A stretch of DNA of 64,000 nucleotides, from positions 35,349,217 through 35,413,216 of the forward strand of contig CP141139.1 in the NCBI GenBank assembly GCA_035236585.1, written 5' to 3'. Below the pieces are notes generated by a model. The model worked only from the letters and a program-made list of their open reading frames with translations. It had not been told where the DNA came from and made no database searches. The DNA comes from Warburgia ugandensis. Lineage: Eukaryota; Streptophyta; Magnoliopsida; Canellales; Canellaceae. The position numbers and the translations under genes are program-made. Shown one piece after another: positions 1 to 11,000 of this stretch. Position 1 is the first letter of the stretch, and every line of letters begins with the position of its first letter.

Positions 1-1067
1 CAATAGAATAGAAATGTGGCTGGTTTGTAGTGATAGTGGAGGGAAATATGATATATTGACCCCTTTGTTAGATTTCTATCCTTGACCTACTGCTATATAG
101 TTTTGAGGGTGACTACCTAATTTGTATGCTAAAGCAATTAAGGGTTATGGGGCAAATTTCTCTATGATAACCCAATATGTTATTGTAAATATGGACTTCA
201 TTCCTTAATGCATCAGAAATGAAGAGCAATGGGGCTAATATGATATTAGGTAGGATGCTCCATGTCTCTAGAACCCATGATAAGCATTCATTCTATGTTG
301 ATTAATGGATGCCATCTCTTGTTCTATGTCGCTTAAAGAAACAAAGTGAAATATACTGGAAATAATGCTCCTTGGCCTCAGTTTGTAAAGTCTTGATAAT
401 TGGTTTTGTTAAGAGTATTCTCATTATCGAGTCGTACTCTATAATAGAGTTTTATTAAAAGGATGATGGACAAGGAAAAGCTACTGAGGTTTATAGGGAA
501 GACCAACTATATTTATGTTTCTTGAAGTGCAGTAGATCACATAGAGTCCTTTTCATGAATGGATTTCAAACAAGAACTTTGAAGGGCAGTGGATCACTCA
601 TAGTCCTTTCCAAAGTGAGTAAATGAATAACAAATTGAAAACAGCAGCAAAAATAGGATAGTTATTGCATCTTAAATTTGCTAAAAGGCATCCAAAGAGT
701 CACAAATAAAAAATGAAGAAGACGAGAAGCTTGAAAGAATACCCCACTACCAATGATTTACTGGTCATGTAATCAATTATTTACTAAGACACAGAACGGT
801 TGCTGCTGTGGCTTTATGTCTTTTCCAGCGGTATCAAGTACTTTATTTCTCTACTCGTCAATTTCTTGGTTGGCTTTTTTCTTCTAGGATCCTTGATTTC
901 ATACTATTTGTTATTCATCTAATTGGTAAGAAAAAGCACCATAACTATCTTTTTCCTTCTGAAGAGAGTGAGAGGAGGGGGAAGAGAGAAAAAGAGTGGG
1001 ACCCTTTCTTTCATAATGTATATTGAACCTGACAAAGTGTAGTTGTTGGCTATAGCTCGTAACCTTG
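1..1067. other. Gene-free flank
   Basis: AT-rich sequence with no ORF that resembles a known protein. The only structure seen is an imperfect duplication of about 55 bp: the stretch around 521-574 (containing gcagtagatcacatagagtc) recurs around 575-625 (gcagtggatcactcatagtc). Confidence 0.5.
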
Positions 1068-1082
1068 TTAATACCCATGTTA

Positions 1083-1085
<3 letters not shown>

Positions 1086-1114
<29 letters not shown>
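1086..1114. repeat. (CAT)n microsatellite, LINE tail
   Basis: About nine to ten uninterrupted CAT units, which is (ATG)n on the LINE strand. It sits exactly at the 3' end of the LINE remnant, so it is the element's tail and not an independent microsatellite. Confidence 0.9.
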
Positions 1115-2148
1115 AGCCTTATCCCCTATTGGGGATTGGCTATATGAATCTTGTTCCTCCATTCACCTCTGTTTCATTAAGTCCAAGAGTTTTAAAGTCT
1201 TTTCTCACCACTTCTAACCACGTCCTTTTGGGCCTTCCCCTTGCCCTTTTAGATCCTTCGACTTGGATCGATTCACTCCTATTCGGTTCCTTTTTTGGGC
1301 TTCGTTGGACATGTCCAAACCATTTAAATCTACCCTCTCTCATCTTATTACTTGTTGGTGCTACTCCTAAGTTTCCTCTAATGTTTTCATTTCTAATTCT
1401 ATCCTTGTCTTGCTACTCATCTGTTTGAACATCCTCATTTCGGGTATGGTCATCCTTTGATCTATTGAGCATGGCTGGCTTTATAGCTGTCCTATAGAAT
1501 TTTTTGTTCAGTTTGAGTGGCACTGGCAATTACACAAAAAAGGACCCGCTTAGATTCTTTGGCTGACATCCGTCTTAGTCTCTCCACTCTCATTAATTAT
1601 TGATCCCAAATATCAAAGTGGTCTTTTTGTAAGTTTATTGGTGCTTTCCTATAACTCTTCTCCTTGCCATAATTGCACTCCATATAGTTTCTCTTCTTTA
1701 GGCTAGTTTTAAATCCTTTAGATTCTATAGCATCCCTCCACAACTTAAGCTTTATGTTTATGCCATCCATTGTCTTATCAATCAAAACTATGTTATCTGC
1801 AATCAATATGCACCATGGAATCTTATTGTGCAGATGTTTTGTTAACTCATCAGTAACCAACGTAAAGAGATACGGGCTCAATGCTGATCCTTGGTGCAAT
1901 CCCATAGTGAATGGGTAATCATTTGTCTCTCCACTAGTGGTCCTAACATTTGTTATCGCTCTCTAATACATATCCTTAATTATGTCTATGTATTCACGTG
2001 AAACCCCTTTCTCACCCAACCCCCACCATATTAACCCTCTAGTGACCCTATCATAAGCTTTTTCTAAGTCAATAAAGACTGTGGTGGTCCTTCTTCCTCC
2101 CCCAATATTTCTTCATCAATTGTCTAAGGAGGAAAATAGCTTCCATGG

Positions 2149-2829
2149 TGATGGGGATCATCATCCCACGTTTTTTATGTTATGTTGTATTTTAGTTTAC
2201 TTTGGATATTTATCATTAAGGGTATTAGGTTTCTTAGTATGTTGTGACTTAAGTGGGGGCAATTTTGTATTTTTTCTAGATTAGGGTTAGATGTCCCCTA
2301 CTTAAGACCTTTTTTTTCTTTTGTGTAAGTAGGTTTTGATGAATAATGAATGAAAATTTTGTTGGACTTAATGGATTCCTCATTCTAGCTTCCTTCTTGT
2401 GGGCGTGAAGTCGCGTTCGATACAAAGCTGAATTACTATTGTTTCATCTTGTTCTGTAAGTTAGTACTTTTCTACATTGTCTTTTAATGGACGATTTTTG
2501 CGCTGCGTGTGGTTATGTGATTTGCGTAAGTAATAATCAAGAATTCTTATCTTGCATTAAATTCCTGAACCCTGGGTTTGAAGCTTAATCAAGACCGTTC
2601 GTCAATTAGAGGGATGATTTGGATTGAAATTTCGATCTTACCTTAATCAATAGAGATCTGGGGCAGTTTGCAGATCCTGTAACTCATTGTAGGCTATTCA
2701 TGCTAAATATGACTGATTTTTTGCTTGTTAAAGTGCTCATTGTAGTCCAATTTGTGTTTTCTTATTTAATTTAATTCTGATATGATCTTAGCATATAGAT
2801 TAGGTCATTTTGCATACTGTCCTACATCA
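2149..2829. mobile_element. Solo LTR inserted in the LINE
   Basis: A 681-bp block interrupts otherwise continuous LINE sequence. It begins TGATG and ends CATCA, a TG...CA terminal inverted repeat, and is flanked by the 5-bp duplication CATGG at 2144-2148 and 2830-2834. It has no coding potential. Length, ends and 5-bp duplication fit a single LTR left by recombination of a retrotransposon. The superfamily cannot be assigned. It is younger than the LINE it interrupts. Confidence 0.8.
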
Positions 2830-3186
2830 CATGGTAGACCTCCTATGCATGATACCAAACTAGTTTTTCGATACACTCGTCTCACGTCATAACCTCTTCT
2901 CAATCACTCTTTCCCAAAGTTTAATGGTTGATTTGTAAGTTTGATTGCATGATAATTAGTGTAATTCTGTGTGTCTCCATTATTCTTATAGATTGATACA
3001 ATTGAGCTTTTTTTCCATTCATCTGGCATTTTCTTTGATTTTAAAATCTTGCTAAACAACTTTCAATCAAACTACCCTAGTGTCTCCCATATATTTTCAA
3101 TCCTCTATTGGTATACCATCACCCCCTACGGCCTTTCTCGATTTCATCTTTTCAAGCCCTCTTTCACTTAATATCCCATGTTACTT

Positions 3187-3621
3187 AACAAGTAGATATA
3201 TTTAATCAACCATTCTGAAACCTAGTTGTTGCTTTATGTGCACTTACCTTTGAATTAGTGACATAGCTTGTTGCTTGCTTATTGTGCTAGAATGCAATTT
3301 TGTAATGGTATTATGCTTGTTAAACATTCCTTCACAATTTTTCTGCAGGTCAGCAAATTTTGGAGTATTCATATGCTTAAAATCCTGTGGTGTCCATAGA
3401 AGTCTTGGTGCTCGTATCCCAGAGGTACTGTCTATGGAACACCTAAGGCCCTATTGTTGTTATGTTATTATACGATAATTATCAATGGTCATTTCATACT
3501 TTATTTTCCTTTATCACTATTGTATTTTATTAGTTTTATTGTGCTTTGTTTTTCTCTAATACAATAAACTGGGTAAAAGACTTGAGAAAGAAATTCCAAA
3601 AAGGTGATTGCCTTACAGTAA
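3187..3621. other. Gene-free stretch
   Basis: No coding region, RNA gene or recognised repeat is seen between the LINE remnant and the SINE. Confidence 0.4.
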
Positions 3622-3802
3622 GGGGAGCCTTGGTGCAATAGTAGAGTTGTTGTCGTGTGACCTTGAAGTCACTGGTTTGAGGTGTGGAAACAGCCTCTAG
3701 CAAAAATGCAAGGTAATGCTGCGTATTGTAGACCCTTGTGGTCCACCCCTTCTCAGGATGCTGCATACCTGGGAGCTTCGTGCATTGGGCTGCCCTTTTT
3801 TT
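3622..3802 (+). mobile_element. Au-type SINE
   Basis: The copy begins ggggagccttggtgcaatag, a tRNA-like head with a box A region, and continues through ggtttgaggtgtggaaacag, the box B region and conserved body. It ends with the Au-family tail (gggagcttcgtgcattgggc, then tgccc and a T run). This order matches the Au SINE family of angiosperms and the other copies in this window. No clear target duplication was found. Confidence 0.9.
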
Positions 3803-4689
3803 ATCACATTACTATTAAAGAACATATATGTCGCGCGAATCCTCCGGAGTGTCCGTGATTACATGATGCTGCTACAATATTTTGTAATAATGGAATTCAT
3901 GGAAAATATGATGATTAAAGATCCTTTATGGGGTTATGATGCATCATACGGTGCTAGATCTTTTAATTTATTTGGACAAAGGTTCTATTCTTTTTTATTT
4001 TCAAGGACAAAGGTAGTGGCTGCACTTCTGATAGGAACATTTCATTTAAGTCCCTAATGAAGATGGGTCTGTATTAAGATAATTGAATGTTTCATTTAAA
4101 GCAAGTAGCTGATAGTCCTTCCCTGCAGTCATATAAAAGATCTAACTGGTGGTTCATTTCATCTTGTTGCAACATTTGTCATTTATTATAGCTTCTAAGT
4201 TTCTTGCATTATAGGAGTCGTTGCAGTTATATGGTCATGGTTCGATAATTCTTTTGGGTGCTTTTACTGATAAATTATTTATGGAGTGTAGCTTCTAAAA
4301 TTATCTTATTGCAGCATGTTCGTATAGTCATTAAACTTATTCATGGTTTCTACTTCTAAGGAACTCTGCTTCTAGCTCTACTGATTGGCTAATTATGGAG
4401 TTGGGTTAATTATACAAACTGCACTATGTTTGTCTTCTGGGCACAAAATTGTGCTGTATTGGACCAATAAGCTCCAATAACTAATGGAAGATGTGTTCTG
4501 ATTAAGAGTTAGAGACTATTTGATGTAGAAGCATCTTATCCCTACTAAAAAATTATAAACAAGTAAGAAGATAGCAAAGGTTGAAGTTTAAGTTGAATAG
4601 TTCATATAGTCATGTTATGTTCTCTCTCTCTCTCTTATGCAGTTTAAGATGTGCAAGTTTGTAGGCCCTATTTTAAGTTTTCTTTATTG
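3803..4689. other. Gene-free stretch
   Basis: AT-rich sequence without supported genes. A short (TC)n run lies at about 4620-4634. Confidence 0.4.
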
Positions 4690-5480
4690 GTAGGCCAGGA
4701 TTAAGTTCCTAGCCTTCCAAAAGGAATCAAAGTTCTGTCCAATCTAGCTTTCATGGCATTGGTTTGGTGCTTCTGGTTGGAAAGAATTATTATTTGTTTA
4801 AATGAGCATTCCCCATCTACTGTTATCATTGAAAGGATCTGCAAGCTTGTTGCTCATTGGGCATCAAAACTACCATCTTTTAAGGAATACTTAGCCAGTG
4901 AAATGAGTAGAAATTGGGATTCTATTGTGAACACAATGGAAAGAGGGGATAAATGAAAGCTGAAATGGTCAGCCCCGACTCCAAGTCATTTTACAATGAA
5001 CTATGATGGTACTACCATTGGCAATCCAGATTTATCAGGCGTTGGTGATGTTTTAAGGAATTCAAATGGTGAGCATGTTTGACTTATCAGGACCTATTGG
5101 GTTTTCCCAATTTGAATGAAGTGGAAATTACAGTAATACTCACTCCCCTAAATATATGGAGTTCACATCTTCTGTCTCCTTTGACCATCAAAAGGAGATT
5201 CCTTTAATATAATGTCCTGGTTAAAGAACTCTAGGCCATCTCCCTTGAGGTTTGGCATATTCTTATTAAGATCAAGAGGCTGTTAGGAATTTGAGGTATC
5301 ATTTTTTCATACACCTCGTTCAGCCAATGATCTTGCAGACAGCTTGGCGAAGGTAGGCATTCTCCTACCATCCTTAAGAATAAGAGATTTTAGTCAATGG
5401 CTGTACTTGTGCATGTTTATATTTCCTTTTAGTTGTAATTGATCTTCTTGATCATATTGTATGGCAATAGAGGGAGCTTT
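4690..5480 (+). mobile_element. L1-like LINE 3' remnant (RNase H region)
   Basis: Translation in shifting + frames gives features of the RNase H-like domain at the 3' end of plant L1 LINEs. These are a lead like ALVWCFWLERIIICLNEH (about 4755), then HFTMNYDGTTIGNPDLSGVG (about 4990), which matches the first Asp strand (NTDGSSKGNPG), and later SANDLADSLAKVGIL (about 5317), matching the last Asp helix. Several stops and shifts interrupt it, so it is a fossil. The 5' part of the LINE is not seen here. Confidence 0.7.
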
Positions 5481-6418
5481 TCTCCCCTATAAATAAAATT
5501 ACCCGTTCCTTGGAAAAACATGATGATTGGCATAGGTCTTCCAGAAACCATGCCTAGACATGTCTAGATTGATGCCTCACTTTGAGGCATGCCTCAGTTT
5601 ATCAGTTCTTTGTGAATATGCAGCCCATTTAGTGAGTGTAGGACTCTTATTTGTTGCCTTTGATATGACCGCTAAGAAAAAGACAATCTTAAGAGTTCTG
5701 GTAAGTGTACGTGCTCAATAGTAGAAAAGGAGTACACACCCCATTTTTCATGCATGGTGCAACATTTGTTGCAAATCTAAGCTCTTCATATGTTTAGAAT
5801 ATACCAAAAATAGGTGACCCATGAGAAATCAATTCATTTGGGCAATCCTCGCCACTTGTTTTACATCTTTGAAAAACTTAACAAAAATGAATGATTGTGT
5901 TTTTTTGACCTAAAGAAACATAGGCTAGACCCCTTCCTCACAAGCTAAAAAAACCAAACAAGAAGAGCCTCTTACATTCGTGTAAGTTCATTTCTCCTGG
6001 AAACCCTACATTTTTGCTCTGTTAAGATAAATATTTTTGCCCTAGAATGAGTTTATCTACTTAATTTTTAGGGTTTTATGTTCAAATTTTGTTCTGTTTT
6101 TGAGCTGTTGGGGAATTTAGGCTTGTGTGGAAGGACAGTAACTCTGCGTTGTTTTGATCTCTTGAGGAATTAAGGGAACATGGGAGTTTTGTGGGTGTTA
6201 TGGGTTTCATTTTATTTTTTCTTCTTTTATGTTTTGGTTTCTTTCATAGATTGTGATGAATTTGTTTGTTTTGGGATCTCATTGGTGTTAGTGCCGCTTC
6301 TTGGTGTTTCTTTCAACTTGATTTAGTTAACATTCTCTACTTTTCTTAGCTAGAGACATTTGGATAGAGTATTTTGGACCGTGAATAATGAGGGTTGTAA
6401 GAATTATTTATTTCAAGC
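5481..6418. other. Gene-free stretch upstream of cyclin T
   Basis: No protein-coding region recognised. It may hold the promoter or first non-coding exon of the cyclin T gene, since stretches such as gaaaccctacatttttgctc (about 6000) resemble plant leader sequence. Nothing here fixes a start site. Confidence 0.3.
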
Positions 6419-6434
6419 ATTTGGGTATCAAATC

Positions 6435-6498
6435 CCCAGGACCCCGCAAATGCAGAAGCTTTGTGCATTGGGCTGCCCTTTTTTATTTTTGTTTTTAA
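6435..6498 (+). mobile_element. Au SINE, 5'-truncated 3' end
   Basis: Only the last third of an Au SINE is present (ccaggaccccgcaaatgcag, then agctttgtgcattgggctgc and a T run). It is flanked by a 16-bp target duplication with one mismatch: atttgggtatcaaatc at 6419-6434 and atttaggtatcaaatc at 6499-6514. It is a separate short insertion, not a decayed long one. Confidence 0.8.
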
Positions 6499-6514
6499 AT
6501 TTAGGTATCAAATC

Positions 6515-7711
6515 ATGGACGCTTGGTTAGAGGAGTTCTAGCAGTTTAATATCCGAATTCCTTTGCTTGAGTAATGTTTTTTGTAATCACGGAACAGAAA
6601 TTTTCCCCTTTTTTCTCTCTTTTTCTATGTTTGAATTCCCTTTCCTTGTGTTATACTTAATAATTTGTTGCTTTATTTCTTTTCTCCTTTATTTGATAAT
6701 AAAGTGCATAACAATTTGTAAGCCAGTCAAAATCTTAGGACCAACATGAGAATCAATAGTTCTGTACAACCACTACGTGTGATGAAATTTGAAATTGACT
6801 TGGGCACTAGTGTGTGTTGCTTTCTTTTGGAGATGCATGTGGTTGCTTATGTTGGTATTTTATTGCTCCTCAATTTCTTTCTTTTGATGAGCTTGATTAG
6901 ATTCATGTTATTTTTGGATATTGTTATTATTATTCAAATATTCTCTTGCCCTTGTTGGAACCATGTAAATGATATGATAATCATCTTTTGCAATTTACTT
7001 TGTTAAATTTTCTTGAGTCTGTCTTTTTTGTTTCCTTGAATGCCTGTCATTCTATCACTTTTCCCGCACCATCTATTAGCTAGATATTCTTATTTCTTGT
7101 CATTATGACACCATTTCTCCTCATATTTTGCATCCAATCTCTTTTCTAATTCGTCTGCAGATGCTGTACTGAACTTATGGCCTTTGGTTGTTACCATTAC
7201 AACAGTTCTTTCTTAGGTTCCTTGTCTCACTAGAAGCCTATAATCTGCTTAAGGACATTATTTGGGTTCTAGGAATTAGCATTTGTAAGAGACTACTGCA
7301 AACGCTAATTCCTACATTTGTTGTGCGACATGAACCTATAATTCTGTAACCTCTAGACAGTTTACCTGTATTCCCACTCCATGTTGGATTTAAAGATCTG
7401 GTAAACCCAACCTAAAATTATTATATGTATTGACACCACACACAATAGGAATTGTGAAACTTAGGACGTCTCAAGATCTGAAACATAGCATTGTTCTAAT
7501 ATGATCATGCTTGCAGTTTCTCTTTTGTTTTATCAAAATTTGTTACTACGTATTTTTTTCTCAGGCCAAACAAATGATAGTTTTTATCTTTTTGTATAAA
7601 TTTATTTTGATGGAAAAAGAAACTATTCACTTTTATGATATTGATATTGCTTTCTTTGCACTTGAACTTATATGACCTCTATTTCTAACTTATTTATGTT
7701 GTATGTGGCAG
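6515..7711. other. Probable 5' UTR intron or promoter of cyclin T
   Basis: T-rich on the + strand with no supported ORF. It ends in a good plant acceptor (tatgtggcag at 7702-7711), which suggests that at least its last part is an intron in the cyclin T leader. Confidence 0.4.
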
Positions 7712-7791
7712 GGTGTTAATAGAATATAAAGATACACTTTGACAAGTCTTGTTATTTTTGTTCCAAATCTAGTTCAAGGAGAAAGACCCAT
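7712..7791 (+). other. Cyclin T 5' UTR segment
   Basis: This is the 80 bp between the acceptor ending at 7711 and the ATG at 7792. It contains no other ATG in frame. Cyclin T genes of other plants commonly have a leader intron, so an upstream non-coding exon is expected but was not located. Confidence 0.45.
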
Positions 7792-8030
7792 ATGGCTGGA
7801 GTGTTAGCTGGGGATCCTTCACACCATGGAATGGTTGAAAATGGGCTGTATGGTATCTCTCATGACAAGCTTGAGGAACCTGATCATTCTAGTTCAAAAT
7901 GGTATTTTGGTAGGAAGGAGATTGAAGAAAACTCACCGTCTAGAAAGGACGGAATTGATTTGAAGAAAGAGGCATATTTTCGCAAATCATACTGCACATT
8001 TTTGCAAGATCTAGGCATGAGACTTAAAGT
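7792..8030 (+). CDS. Cyclin T coding exon 1
   Basis: 239 bp from the ATG ([14 protein letters not shown]...) to ...GMRLKV, ending within the Val codon at donor AAAGT|GTAAGT. The start is chosen because MAG(V/L)LAGDPSHHG is the usual N terminus of plant cyclin T. Confidence 0.93.
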
Positions 8031-11000
8031 GTAAGTTCCATTCATTGTACCTAATTTATGAGTTTATCATCTCTTTAGTTATATGTGGTCCTTGAATCAA
8101 GTATAATGCTTGAAGTGTAAGTTCTATTTCTAGTACTCCACTTGATGCAATTATATTCCTATATTTTCTTCTTATTCATGTGTCCTTACCTTGTCACTGT
8201 CGTCATTTGGAGTTTGAGATTTTTGTTTCTTGACCATTGTGGATGTGTATGCGTGCTAGTTTTGATGAAGCTGATCCCTTGGTTGCATTTCATTTTGATG
8301 GACAGAAGAGATCGTATCCCTTATGGAGTCCAGTCAAGCAGTTGGTAAAGACTGGTGTTGGCATGGGAGAGATTAAACAATTGCACACCTTTGTAAGGAA
8401 GCATCTTGGATCATATACTCAATTGAAAGCCACTTGTTCAGGAGGCCCAAGGTTAAAATTTAAAAGTACAATAAGGCCAAGCAAGTCAAGGTTGATAGAA
8501 TTGCTAAGAAATTGGGCAAACCTTTTTAAAGGCCCATTAAGAGGACAAGGCTGAATTCGGTTCAAAGTAGGGGATTCAAATCAAGTCATGGCTCCTCTTC
8601 TAACCACTCATCTACTAAGCATAATAGAGTAAATTAAATGTTTAAGGTACAATATAAGTCTCGTCTCAATAGACTTGTTTTTAGGTTTCTCGCAACCAAC
8701 GTGATTCCATTTAATGTCTTGAGGAGTGGAAGTTGGAAAGAAATGATGGAAGGTTAATCCGGACCCCTAGGTATAGAGGTCCAAGCTTTGAGAAGGCTAG
8801 GTAAAATTGATTGACAAGGAAATGTTGAAGGTGAGGAAGGAGTTGGGAGTATTTACGAATAGTTGGGATGATAATGGAATATCCATTTTATTTGATGGGT
8901 GGAAAAATGTGAAGAACCAAATGAGAATGGACTGTTGATTGTATCCGATGGATGGTCAAATGTGAAGAACCAACATTTGTTGAGTGTTTTGGGGTCTAAC
9001 ATGCATGGATCTGTCTTTTTGTATGTATCTGATTATTCTAGAGTGGTAACTCTGAACAATGAGAATGTTGGGGAGTTTTTGTTGAAGGTGGTTTAGGATA
9101 TTAGCCTCTCCAAGGTTATTCAAATATGCATAGATAATGCCAGCATTTGCAATAGTGCAGTAAAGTATGTAGAATTGAGGCACATACAAAATTTTTCGTC
9201 TTCTTGTAGCTTACATTCCTTTAATCTCATTTTCAAGGACTTTGCTAGGACCTTTGATTGGATGGAGGAGACTTATACGACGTGTAAGAAGGTGATTAAA
9301 TACATATGTAACTGTCCATATATCTTGCCATATTCATATTCATATCCAAGTCAAAGTTAGGGTTACTAAGGGTTTGCAGCCCATTACACCACATTGAAGG
9401 GGGCTACTCGATGTGAAGAACTCTTAAGTTTGCTTGTACAATGATTCATGGAATCAATGGATGGGGAAGAAGGTAAACAAGTATGTAGGTATGACATAGC
9501 ACATCTACAAGATAATTAGGTGCATAGATCTAGAGGGCCCTTTAATAGAAAAAATATATGTGGGAATGAGCAATATGTTGTAGGAGATTGAAGATGTTTT
9601 GAAGGATGATAAATTCAAAATGGAAGTATATCGTCATCATCATCAGACCTTTTCTTGATTAGGGGTCGGTCACATGAATCTTGTTCCTCCATTCACGAAG
9701 CTTTTAAATCTTTTCTCACCACTTCCATCTACGTTCTTTTGGGCTTTCCCCTTGCCCTTTTAGAACTTTGGACTTGGATTGCCTTACTCCATCTAATTGG
9801 TGCCATTTTTGGTTTACGCTGAACATACCTATTGGTGCTACTCATAAGTTTCCTCTAATATTTTCATTTCTAATTCTATCCTTTCTTGTCTTGCCACTCA
9901 TCCGTCTCAACATCCACATTTCGGCGATACTCATTCTATGTACATGTTGTTCCTTAAGTGTCCAACACTTTAATCCATAGAGCATGGTTGGCCTTACAGC
10001 CATCCTGTTGAATTTTCCTTTCAGTTTGAGTGGCACCCTCCGATCGCACAAAAATCCAGAGGCACATCTCCATTTGTTTTAACCTACTTGGATTCTTTGG
10101 ATAACCTCTCCCTCTCCCTCTCCCTCTCAATCTCTCCACTCTCCCTAATTATCGATCCCAATTATCAAAAGTGTTCTTTAGGGGTACTTTTTGGTTATCA
10201 ATCTTTACTGGTGCTCCACTTTCGCTCCTCTCCTTACTAATATTGTATTCCATATACTCTATCGTAGTTTGACTAATTTTAAATCCTTTTGATTCTAATG
10301 CATCTTGCCATAACTCTTAGCTTGGTGTTTACACCCTCCCTTGTCTTATCAATCAAAACTATATCATTTACAAATAACATGTACCATGGTATCTCTGTAT
10401 GTAGATGTTTTGTTAACTCATCCATAACCAATGTGAAGATGTACGAGCTCAAAGTCGATCTTTGGTGCAATCCTATAATGATAGGAAAGTCATTGGTCTC
10501 TCTGCTAGTGGTCCTAATGTTTGTTACTGCTCCCTCATACATATCCTTATTTATGTCTATATACCCCCATGAAATCCCCTTTTGACCCCACACCCACCAT
10601 ATTAACACTCTAGGGACCTTATCCTAAGCTTTTTCTAAGTAAATAAAGGCCATGTGGAGGTCCTTTGCATTGTCCTATATTTCTATATCAATTGGGTAAG
10701 CAGGAAAATAGCTTCTATGGTAGTCCTCCCAAGGATGAAGCCAAACTGATTATCTGCTACACTTATCTCATGCCATAACCTCTTCTCAATCACTGTTTCA
10801 AAAAGTTTCATGGTATGACTCATAAATTTGATCTCTCGATAATTAGTGTAACTTTGTATGTCTCTTTTATTCTTGTAAATTGGTACAATAGATCTTTCCT
10901 TCCATTCATCCAGCATTTTCTTCGATTTTACTATCTTGTTAAACAATTTTGTCAACCAAACTATCCCAGTATCTCCCATATACTTCCAAACCTCTATTGG

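Larger units (their letters stand above)
1086..3167 (-). mobile_element. RTE-clade LINE remnant (5'-truncated), split by a solo LTR
   Basis: Read on the - strand this shows pieces of an RTE-type reverse transcriptase (for example GLHQGSALSPYLFTLVTDEL near 1900-1840) and the conserved 3' end with GRPKRTWLEVVRKDFKTLG (about 1240-1180). It ends in a trinucleotide tail, seen on the + strand as (CAT)n at 1086-1114, which is typical of plant RTE LINEs. The same sequence in the same order occurs in the LINE at 9632-11681. The frame is broken by many stops, so it is inactive. The element is interrupted at 2149 by a solo LTR and resumes after 2834. A probable target duplication flanks it: TTAATACCCATGTTAGTT at 1068-1085 and TTAATATCCCATGTTACTT at 3168-3186. 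Part of the right copy could instead be LINE sequence. Confidence 0.85.
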
